Below are positions 6,501-12,071 of a stretch of 12,071 nucleotides of DNA, one piece after another. The notes beneath the pieces are model-generated. The model made no database searches and had not been told where the DNA came from. It saw only the letters and a program-made list of their open reading frames with translations. Positions within the stretch are counted from its first letter, which is position 1, and every line of letters starts with the position of its first letter. Both the position numbers and the translations under genes were made by a program. Location of the stretch: positions 1 through 12,071 of the forward strand of contig JAYVFU010000129.1 of the NCBI GenBank assembly GCA_043772865.1, written 5' to 3'. This DNA comes from JACMMS01 sp043772865. GTDB taxonomy: Bacteria; Pseudomonadota; Gammaproteobacteria; Burkholderiales; Methylophilaceae.

Positions 6501-9436
6501 TCTATCCAAACTTGTGTGAGCTTATCTACCGCTATTTGTTTTAGGTTTTGATCAATCGCTAGCCAGTGGCTGGTGCGTGGCATTTTCAGTGGAGTATAGT
6601 TAAGGCCTTCATCTGTTTTTACGCCAACTAAATAGGGCGCAGCAGAAACTAATACGGCACTTTCTGCAGCAACACTGCGACCTGCGGCTGCCTCAAATAC
6701 TTTCGCAGATACATATAAGCGATAGGTTGCGCGTGCAAATCTTTGCAGATTTAAGTTAATTTCAGCTTCGCCATTTGCGTCTGTCATGGCTTCTGGCAAT
6801 TTTTCGCTAAATGCGTCTTTGAGCTTAAATCGGTCTTGGAAAGTAAAATCTTTATATTTCGCAAATGCAGGCAATGTTGGCGTTAGCGTCATATCTGCTT
6901 CTACGCGACGGTCATTGGCCGGGCTGCCAAACAAGTGCATGGCCTTTATTCTGGCTTTAGCTTCTTCTGGTTTAATCCAGCCTTCCACGACATGATCTGT
7001 CAATGTGGCATTCACTTTTAAACGATCTGGCTCAAAATCACGTACTTTAAAACTGGTGTTGCCTATTTGCTGATCGCGATGATCATTTTTGATAATGTAA
7101 ATACCCACTTGATAATCACCAGTGGCCGAGGTATCACGGCTAGCAAAATCAAAACTCTCAAAGCCGCTAGCTGATAATTTAATACGTTGTTTCATCACTG
7201 GTAAGCCACGTGGGTCGGTGATTTCAACTTCCAAAGGTATGCCATCTAATGCACCTTTCCAATTGGCGGTGCGAGCAATCATTGCAATATGTGCAGTTTC
7301 ACCTGGGCGATAAATGCCGCGATCGCTAAAAGCATAGGCTGATAATTGCTGACTAGAAACCGCATTATCAATACCACCAACATCAAAGCGCGATAAATTT
7401 AGCTGGCGATCGTATTTGTTAATCGGCAAAAAGGATAAGTCGCTGCCTTTTGTGACCAAATACATCAACACTTGTTTTTCGCGTTTTAGGTCAGTTAAAT
7501 GGGCAAATTGCGCATGACCTGTTGCATCGGTATTGCTGGTCATGGCAGGTTCGCCATTTTTACCAATCACATCCACTTTGGCGTTGGCAACAGGTTCGCC
7601 CGTACTAATGGATTGCACAAACACATCTTGGCTGCCATCCACGCCTTGTTTGACAATAATGCCAATATCGGTGACTAAAATAAAACGTGTATCAGGGGTG
7701 GCATCAACCGCTTCATCTGGTTTTTTGGGGTTATAGGCTTCCATCTTAATCATAAATACGCCGCCACTTTGTGTGGATTTTTCGCGTAAATATTTGCCAA
7801 AGTCTAGGCTATCGTAACTTGGTTTGCCAAACTCACTTTCAGGTAGCGGGCGCTTCTCTTCAAAACGCTCTACTATGGTATCTAAAATATTGTCATACAC
7901 ATCTGGCTTAGCAAACCCGCTGTAATTTTGACCGACTAAGTGATGTAATTGATTAGGCAGCAAGCGACCAATCTCAATTTTTACGCCATTTAAGCCACGT
8001 GTCATATAGCCTAGTTTGCACTCGCCAGAAAGCGATAACAATGCGCCTTGCGATAGCAATTTAACAGCTTTTGGATAGGGCTGGATTTGAATAGTACGTA
8101 GCGCAGGCTTTTGTGAAATATAGCCACCAAATGCCTGTAAGCCTGCATCTACTTTAATGTAAATACTGCGTCCAACAGGGGCTTTAAATTTGAAGCTACT
8201 TAGCGCTGTATATTCACCTTCAAAGGGAATCGCTGTTAGCGGAACAGCAGTCGAAGTTGCAAGAATATCTTTTGTAACTTCAATTTCATTCCATTGATAT
8301 AAATTCTCACGCTTTTCAATCGGTGTTTTTGGGTTATATTCTGGTAATAACCAAGCACGCACTTTGCCATTGATGGCGCTCGCACTAATGGTCGCGCTAC
8401 TATTAAGTATGAGTATTTGCTCTGGCTCAAATCGCTCGTTATCGACCAGCGTCATGCTAATTTCATTGATGGTCAAGCTGTATAAGCCAGGCACTGTAAT
8501 ATTTTTGCTTAACTCTTTATCAGTTGCATTGCCACCACGCGTGGTTTTGATGCCTTTATCTAAGGTTATGGTAAGCGTTGTATCTTCCTTGGGGATAGCC
8601 AATGGCGCGGAGTGTATATAGGCATTGAGTTTTAGTTTATCAAAACTCACCGTAAATTTTGGTGACTCCCCCAAGCCTAAAAAGTCCAGACCACCGCCTA
8701 ATTTAATGCTAATCAGCTTTTTGAAAGCATCTGCATCTACAGGATGGCTAAAATGCACCGTTGACACTAATTTTTTTAGATTTGGGTCAATTGGGTCTTG
8801 ATAAAAATCAGCTTGTTGAAATTCTGCAATAAATTCTTTGGTACTAAATTCCACATCATATTCCTCTAGCTTAATTTTTTCAGCAAGTAGCTTTTTGTGG
8901 TCTAAAGCCACTTCAAACTTCTCGTTGACTGGCCAATCCGCTTTGGGACGAAAACTCAGCGTTTTTTCGTCATCCCACATCCATTCACCCGCTATTTTTG
9001 GATTTAGTTTAACGCCTTCTATCACAGGTTTGCCTATAATGGTCACAGGCGCGGCAGATTCAGCAAACACAATTTGTAAAGGGTTGACTACAGGCTTATT
9101 ATTTTCATCATACAAGGTGAGGCTGGGTGCTTTAACTTCGTAAGCGGTGAGTATGGGCTTAGGTTGATGCTGATACCAATTCCAGCCAAAGTAGCTGCCC
9201 CCAACAATTATCAATGTTGCTAATACAGAGCTAATACCGCGTTTACGGTTAGCGAACACCCATTGGCTGCCTAGCTTAATTTTTGCTGCAATCCATGAAG
9301 CCCATTGAGGTGCTTGCCATGACAGCGAGCCAAAAATTTGCTTTGCAATCCAGCTAAAAACGCGCTTAAACACATTAAATATAGCGACCACTACACCAAA
9401 AATAAGGCTAAAACTAGCGTTAATGCGAGCTAACAT
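3518..9436 (-). CDS. yfhM: Bacterial alpha-2-macroglobulin, membrane-anchored (YfhM type)
   Basis: Very large envelope protein, 1,972 residues from the chosen start, of the bacterial alpha-2-macroglobulin family (COG2373), thought to entrap foreign proteases in the periplasm. A transmembrane segment spans about residues 68-88 (VLATLIIVGGSYFGW), with a further hydrophobic stretch at 8-24. There is no lipobox, unlike E. coli YfhM. A macroglobulin-like MG domain has GIYRPGE near 704, and another conserved strand, VVFAVDEGILQVARY, lies near 1190. The Lys-rich NPFKKKRQPPVAYWSG follows. The thioester motif C1484-T-E-Q1487 lies in YEYSCTEQLVSKG. The C-terminus (DLLPGGIEPI ... DDRVILYGNLG) is typical. 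I find only three cysteines. The ATG at 9436 is preferred because AAGGA (complement of 9442-9446) lies 5 bases upstream; the frame also has a GTG at 9502 with no such site. Its partner pbpC follows on the same strand. Confidence 0.9.
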   Translation of the reverse strand: MLARINASFSLIFGVVVAIFNVFKRVFSWIAKQIFGSLSWQAPQWASWIAAKIKLGSQWVFANRKRGISSVLATLIIVGGSYFGWNWYQHQPKPILTAYEVKAPSLTLYDENNKPVVNPLQIVFAESAAPVTIIGKPVIEGVKLNPKIAGEWMWDDEKTLSFRPKADWPVNEKFEVALDHKKLLAEKIKLEEYDVEFSTKEFIAEFQQADFYQDPIDPNLKKLVSTVHFSHPVDADAFKKLISIKLGGGLDFLGLGESPKFTVSFDKLKLNAYIHSAPLAIPKEDTTLTITLDKGIKTTRGGNATDKELSKNITVPGLYSLTINEISMTLVDNERFEPEQILILNSSATISASAINGKVRAWLLPEYNPKTPIEKRENLYQWNEIEVTKDILATSTAVPLTAIPFEGEYTALSSFKFKAPVGRSIYIKVDAGLQAFGGYISQKPALRTIQIQPYPKAVKLLSQGALLSLSGECKLGYMTRGLNGVKIEIGRLLPNQLHHLVGQNYSGFAKPDVYDNILDTIVERFEEKRPLPESEFGKPSYDSLDFGKYLREKSTQSGGVFMIKMEAYNPKKPDEAVDATPDTRFILVTDIGIIVKQGVDGSQDVFVQSISTGEPVANAKVDVIGKNGEPAMTSNTDATGHAQFAHLTDLKREKQVLMYLVTKGSDLSFLPINKYDRQLNLSRFDVGGIDNAVSSQQLSAYAFSDRGIYRPGETAHIAMIARTANWKGALDGIPLEVEITDPRGLPVMKQRIKLSASGFESFDFASRDTSATGDYQVGIYIIKNDHRDQQIGNTSFKVRDFEPDRLKVNATLTDHVVEGWIKPEEAKARIKAMHLFGSPANDRRVEADMTLTPTLPAFAKYKDFTFQDRFKLKDAFSEKLPEAMTDANGEAEINLNLQRFARATYRLYVSAKVFEAAAGRSVAAESAVLVSAAPYLVGVKTDEGLNYTPLKMPRTSHWLAIDQNLKQIAVDKLTQVWIERKFVSVLIKQNDGTYHYESRKKETVRESKPCALASTGAELALNTSEPGDFALVLKDAAGTELNRIEYSVAGQANLSRSLERNAELQLSLNKADYVAGGIIEISIRAPYVGAGLITIERDKVYQHVWFKTKTTSSVQKITLPNDFEGNGYVSVQFVRDASSDEVFTSPLSYGVVPFVVNMDARREPVKVIVPDVIKPGQALDLKVSAASASRVVVFAVDEGILQVARYKSPDPIGFFFQKRALQVNTTQILDLILPEFQRLLNAAAPGGDGNAALGRHLNPFKKKRQPPVAYWSGIVDVNAQGKTLQYKVPDSFNDKLHIYAVAVTPDRIGVFDGGTEVRGDLILTPNVPVSVSPGNEFLVSVGVFNNIRGSSSKAPISLTMTPSKALTVLSQSKVALNIASQQEAIAEFRIRANEMLGSADLQFIANSVTSSSLQGKATDTIGIRPATPFRTQLTVGQFDGNAKTQALNRDLFAEKRQVEAGISTTPMVWAQGLSSYLGAYEYSCTEQLVSKGIPALLLSSTLSSNDVVRKNDFNKVVQILRERQNEDGSFGLWSANMQISPFASIYAVHYLLEAKDHGMTVPADMLASANQWMQQYAVGGSEGLGGARNRAYAIYLLTRQGIVTLGMLATLQKELDERYAKDWPQDLTAGYITASYKLLKQDAIANKLAAKVGWANSSDFFGKNLSGSNTQASETYYDTTTHDAQMLYLISKYFKEQVKTIPNKVVIRLGEVVSQNTYHSLSASYLIMGFDAYAKAGGNDTAKLAISELNKNGQSTAIALTGSIVKSGNASINAAKLQFNKESPLPAYYLLSENGFDRKVPVDKVSNSLEIAREFTGLDGKILTSIKVGDEFLVKLTFRSTDRDNASQIALVDLLPGGIEPILNAVAESTQQTSSSENYNESEGEAAANAPAWQAPVGEANYSTWQPSYADIRDDRVILYGNLGRNIGTFVYRVRATNAGLFQVPAPFAEGMYDRKLYARGLAGKLEVVKPK

Positions 9437-9479
9437 GATTTTCCTTGTTCCATTATCTTTTACCGAGTAAACGAAAGAT

Positions 9480-9508
9480 TTTATAAGTATTTGGATTGTC
9501 ACTTGAAA
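9480..9508 (-). promoter_or_regulatory. Candidate sigma70 promoter for the alpha-2-macroglobulin gene
   Basis: On the - strand, TTTCAA (complement of 9503-9508, 3 of 6 to TTGACA) and TATAAA (complement of 9480-9485, 5 of 6 to TATAAT) are separated by exactly 17 bases. Transcription would begin near 9473, about 37 bases before the ATG at 9436 and after the alternative GTG at 9502. It therefore also supports the shorter start. The -35 box is weak, and short matches like this are common in AT-rich DNA. Confidence 0.4.
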
Positions 9509-9548
9509 TGATTGAATTTGAAATAGCCTTCACCACTCGCTTAAAGCA

Positions 9549-9577
9549 TGGTCGGCGGGCGTGTTTTCTGGGATAAT
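9549..9577 (+). promoter_or_regulatory. Candidate extended -10 promoter for the ppnP-yajQ-leuC run
   Basis: TGG followed by GATAAT (9569-9577) fits an extended -10 element (TGn then 5 of 6 to TATAAT). A poor -35 (TGGTCG, 9549-9554) lies 17 bases upstream. The predicted leader is about 54 bases long before ppnP. This is the only gap in front of the four + strand genes large enough for a main promoter. No operator or leader peptide is evident in it. Confidence 0.33.
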
Positions 9578-9637
9578 CACTGTTTAGTAGTATTAGTAGA
9601 ATTAAAAACATTTAATTAAAAATCACGGAGAACAATC

Positions 9638-9949
9638 ATGGCGCAATTTGATAATGTGAGTGTAAAAAAGAAAGCTAATATTTACTTTGATGGTAAATGC
9701 GTTAGCCACACCGTGATGTTTCCCAATGGTACGCGCAGCACCATTGGTGTGATTTTCCCAAGCTCTCTTACATTTAATACGGCCGCGCCAGAATTGATGG
9801 AAATTCATAGTGGCGTATGTAAAGTACGCTTAAGTGGTGAATCGGATTGGAAAACTTACATCGCAGGTGAAAAATTCACGGTGGCAGGTAATGCTAGTTT
9901 TGATATTGAAGTGACTGAGACAGTAGATTATGTTTGTCATTTTGAGTAA
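9638..9949 (+). CDS. ppnP: Pyrimidine/purine nucleoside phosphorylase PpnP
   Basis: 103-residue single-domain cupin of the PpnP family (formerly YaiE, DUF1255). The family catalyses the reversible phosphorolysis of several purine and pyrimidine nucleosides to the base and ribose 1-phosphate in the cytoplasm. The match to the 94-residue E. coli protein covers the whole length: a GVIFPSSLTFNTAAPELMEIHSG block, then SDWKTYIAGEKFTVAG, then a final strand ending DYVCHFE, with an N-terminus a few residues longer. GGAG at 9627-9630, 7 bases before the ATG, fixes the start. It is the first of four closely spaced + strand genes (19 bases to yajQ), so it is likely co-transcribed with them. It has no obvious metabolic link to leucine synthesis. 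Family assignment is firm. Confidence 0.9.
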   Translation: MAQFDNVSVKKKANIYFDGKCVSHTVMFPNGTRSTIGVIFPSSLTFNTAAPELMEIHSGVCKVRLSGESDWKTYIAGEKFTVAGNASFDIEVTETVDYVCHFE

Positions 9950-9968
9950 ATAATTTAAGGATTTAAAC

Positions 9969-10463
9969 ATGCCTTCATTTGATATATCTTCAGAAGTTGA
10001 TATGGTCGCGCTTAAAAATGCGATTGATACCGCAGGTAAACAAATTATGAATCGCTACGATTTTAAGGGTAGTTCAGCCAAGGTTGAATTAAACGAGAAA
10101 GACAGCATTATTACTTTGTATGGCGATAACGATTTTCAGCTGGATCAAATTAAAGATATTTTGCTGCCTGGCATGGAAAAGAAAGAGCCTGATTCATCTA
10201 AACGCTTAGAGCATAAAGATATACAAAAAGTATCAGGCAATAAAGTCAAGCAAGAGCTTAAAATTCGCGCAGGCATCGATGCAGATTTAGCTAAGCGTAT
10301 TACTAAGCTAATTAAAGATTCGGGTTTGAAAGTACAGGCAAGTATTCAAGGTGATACGGTACGTGTCAATGGCGCTAAACGCGATTTTCTGCAAGAGGCT
10401 ATTGCTTTTACAAAAAAATCTGTGACGGACTTTCCGTTACAGTTTGGTAATTTTAGAGACTAA
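9969..10463 (+). CDS. yajQ: YajQ family nucleotide-binding protein
   Basis: 164-residue protein of the YajQ/UPF0234 family, almost the same length as E. coli YajQ (163). The signature N-terminus MPSFDISSEVD, the segment MNRYDFKGSSA near residues 27-37 and the C-terminal LQFGNFRD are all present. The fold is two ferredoxin-like halves. Members bind nucleotides and RNA, and a Xanthomonas homologue is a cyclic-di-GMP effector acting on a transcription factor. Which role applies here cannot be read from the sequence. AAGGA at 9957-9961, 7 bases before the ATG, supports the start. Its 19- and 15-base gaps to ppnP and leuC suggest one transcript. Confidence 0.93.
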   Translation: MPSFDISSEVDMVALKNAIDTAGKQIMNRYDFKGSSAKVELNEKDSIITLYGDNDFQLDQIKDILLPGMEKKEPDSSKRLEHKDIQKVSGNKVKQELKIRAGIDADLAKRITKLIKDSGLKVQASIQGDTVRVNGAKRDFLQEAIAFTKKSVTDFPLQFGNFRD

Positions 10464-10478
10464 ACACTAGGTAACAAC

Positions 10479-11888
10479 ATGGTTGCAAAAACCTTATACG
10501 ATAAATTGTTTGATAGCCACGTCGTGCATGAAGAAAACGGCACAGCGTTAATTTATATAGACCGTCATTTAGTACATGAAGTCACAAGCCCACAAGCCTT
10601 TGAAGGCTTGAAATTGGCAAACCGCAAAGTATGGCGTGTGAATTCTATTTTAGCGGTGCCAGATCATAACGTGCCGACTACAGAGCGCAGCTGCGGTGTT
10701 GCAGGCATTGCAGATCCAATCTCGCGATTACAGGTGCAAACGCTCGATGACAATTGCGCAGAATTTGGCGTAACCGAATTTAAAATGAATGATCATCGCC
10801 AGGGCATTGTGCATGTCATTGGCCCTGAGCAAGGCGCTACTTTGCCAGGTATGACAGTGGTCTGTGGTGATAGCCATACCAGTACCCACGGTGCCTTCGG
10901 TGCTTTGGCACACGGTATCGGTACCTCAGAAGTTGAGCATGTGATGGCTACGCAATGTTTGGTTCAAAAAAAATCTAAATCTTTGTTGGTTAAGGTCGAA
11001 GGTCAATTAGGGCTTGGTGTAACGGCTAAAGATATCGCGTTGGCAGTCATAGGCAAAATAGGTACTGCGGGTGGTAATGGCTATGCTATTGAGTTTGCAG
11101 GCTCGGCAATTCGTGATTTAACCATGGAAGGCCGCATGACTTTGTGCAATATGGCAATTGAAGCAGGTGCACGTGCGGGTATGGTGGCGGTGGATGATAC
11201 GACGATTAATTACGTAAAAGGTCGCCCATTTTCACCTAAACCTGAGCAATGGGATTTGGCCGTTGCTTATTGGAAAACTTTACACAGCGATGCTGGTGCA
11301 CAATTTGATACGACCGTAGAAATAGATGCGGCAACTATTCCGCCGCAAGTGACTTGGGGTACCTCACCCGAAATGGTGGTTGGCATTGATGGCAAAGTGC
11401 CAAGTCTAGAACTTGCTAAAAATGACGTACAGCGCGGTGATTGGGAGCGTGCTTATGCCTATATGGGTTTAAGCGCTAATACGCCGATTAACGAAATTAA
11501 TATTGATAAAGTGTTTATCGGTTCCTGCACGAATTCCCGTATTGAAGATTTACGTGCGGCTGCCACCGTGGCTAAGGGCAAGCATATTGCACCTAATGTG
11601 AAATTAGCTTTGGTGGTACCAGGTTCTGGCTTAGTAAAAGCGCAGGCGGAGCAAGAAGGATTAGATAAAGTGTTTATCGCCGCAGGTTTTGAATGGCGTG
11701 AACCAGGTTGCTCCATGTGCTTGGCGATGAACGCCGACAGATTAGCGCCAGGTGAGCGTTGTGCGTCAACCAGTAACCGTAACTTTGAAGGCCGTCAAGG
11801 CCAAGGTGGGCGTACTCATTTAGTTAGCCCAGAAATGGCCGCAGCCGCAGCGATTGCAGGGCATTTTGTGGATATTAGGCAGTTATAA
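10479..11888 (+). CDS. leuC: 3-isopropylmalate dehydratase large subunit
   Basis: 469-residue large subunit of isopropylmalate isomerase. With LeuD it converts 2-isopropylmalate to 3-isopropylmalate in leucine biosynthesis in the cytoplasm. It is an aconitase-family [4Fe-4S] enzyme, and the three cluster ligands are visible as C350 (FIGSCTNSR), C411 and C414 (EPGCSMCLAMN). Other family blocks are VPDHNVPTTER (60-70), VVCGDSHTSTHGAFGALAHGIGTSEVEHV from 127, and the substrate-loop region STSNRNFEGRQG (430-441). Length and ends match the usual bacterial protein, with no damage seen. The Shine-Dalgarno is modest (AGG at 10469-10471, 7 bases before the ATG). The partner leuD is absent from the window and is probably just past the right edge, after the small lipoprotein gene. 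No leucine attenuator is seen upstream. Confidence 0.97.
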   Translation: MVAKTLYDKLFDSHVVHEENGTALIYIDRHLVHEVTSPQAFEGLKLANRKVWRVNSILAVPDHNVPTTERSCGVAGIADPISRLQVQTLDDNCAEFGVTEFKMNDHRQGIVHVIGPEQGATLPGMTVVCGDSHTSTHGAFGALAHGIGTSEVEHVMATQCLVQKKSKSLLVKVEGQLGLGVTAKDIALAVIGKIGTAGGNGYAIEFAGSAIRDLTMEGRMTLCNMAIEAGARAGMVAVDDTTINYVKGRPFSPKPEQWDLAVAYWKTLHSDAGAQFDTTVEIDAATIPPQVTWGTSPEMVVGIDGKVPSLELAKNDVQRGDWERAYAYMGLSANTPINEINIDKVFIGSCTNSRIEDLRAAATVAKGKHIAPNVKLALVVPGSGLVKAQAEQEGLDKVFIAAGFEWREPGCSMCLAMNADRLAPGERCASTSNRNFEGRQGQGGRTHLVSPEMAAAAAIAGHFVDIRQL

Positions 11889-11921
11889 TTTTGTGATGAC
11901 TTTAAAGATAGGAAACCGAGT

Positions 11922-12047
11922 ATGAATAAGTTTGTAATTTGGTGCATGTTGGGCTTAATTCTTGTTTTATCAGGCTGTAATACCATACGCGGTGTAGGTA
12001 AAGATATTGAAAAGGGTGGCGAAGCCATTCAGAAATCAACAAACTAA
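11922..12047 (+). CDS. Entericidin-like small lipoprotein
   Basis: 41-residue lipoprotein, easily missed by length cut-offs. The signal peptide is MNKFVIWCMLGLILVLSG and the lipobox is LSGC (16-19), so the mature lipidated product starts at C19 and has only 23 residues. The mature part, CNTIRGVGKDIEKGGEAIQK, has the Gly-x-Gly-Lys-Asp-Ile pattern and amphipathic helix of the entericidin EcnA/EcnB family, small envelope lipoproteins known in enterobacteria as an antidote/toxin pair linked to stationary-phase lysis. AGGA at 11910-11913 lies 8 bases before the ATG. It starts 33 bases after leuC on the same strand. Only one such gene is visible, so a two-part antidote/toxin arrangement cannot be claimed, and a structural or stress role is equally possible. 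Confidence 0.85.
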   Translation: MNKFVIWCMLGLILVLSGCNTIRGVGKDIEKGGEAIQKSTN

Positions 12048-12070
12048 AGCTAATTTAAATCAATTAGCTT
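12047..12070 (+). terminator. AT-rich hairpin after the lipoprotein gene, possible terminator
   Basis: AAGCTAATT (12047-12055) and AATTAGCTT (12062-12070) are perfect 9-base inverted arms with a 6-base loop, starting at the last base of the stop codon. The stem is AT-rich and so weak, and the window ends before any T-tract could be seen. It might terminate or attenuate transcription between the lipoprotein gene and the presumed leuD, or merely be a chance palindrome. Confidence 0.35.
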
Positions 12071-12071
12071 A

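Overview
The window looks like chromosomal DNA of an AT-leaning betaproteobacterium, most likely a methylotroph of the Methylophilaceae (Methylotenera-like). This is inferred from the protein sequences and from leuC being followed by an entericidin-type lipoprotein gene; no search was run. The genes are mostly housekeeping or cell-envelope genes. I found no phage, CRISPR array, insertion sequence, tRNA or rRNA.

Left part (1-917): a small membrane-anchored or exported glutaredoxin-like protein on the + strand is followed 17 bases later by a decayed antibiotic-biosynthesis-monooxygenase (ABM) type gene. That gene is interrupted by one in-frame TAA and its tail runs into a 72-bp palindromic repeat.

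Middle part (918-9508), all on the - strand: a bacterial alpha-2-macroglobulin gene (yfhM type, about 1,972 residues, CxEQ thioester motif present) lies upstream of its usual partner pbpC (penicillin-binding protein 1C). In this window pbpC is split by a one-base frameshift between its transglycosylase and transpeptidase halves. Two copies of the 72-bp repeat (64 of 72 positions identical, same orientation) bracket pbpC. In this family the macroglobulin is thought to trap proteases that reach the periplasm while PbpC repairs peptidoglycan, so the pair here would be half broken unless the frameshift is a sequencing error.

Right part (9509-12071), all on the + strand: a divergent intergenic region carries candidate promoters for both directions. 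A tightly spaced run ppnP - yajQ - leuC - entericidin-like lipoprotein follows, with gaps of 19, 15 and 33 bases, consistent with one operon. leuD probably lies just past the right edge. The 41-residue lipoprotein is short but has a clear lipobox and ribosome binding site. The window ends in a small AT-rich hairpin.

The region is largely ordinary. The points most worth a second look are the pbpC frameshift, the nonsense-interrupted ABM gene, and the paired repeats with their outer arms.
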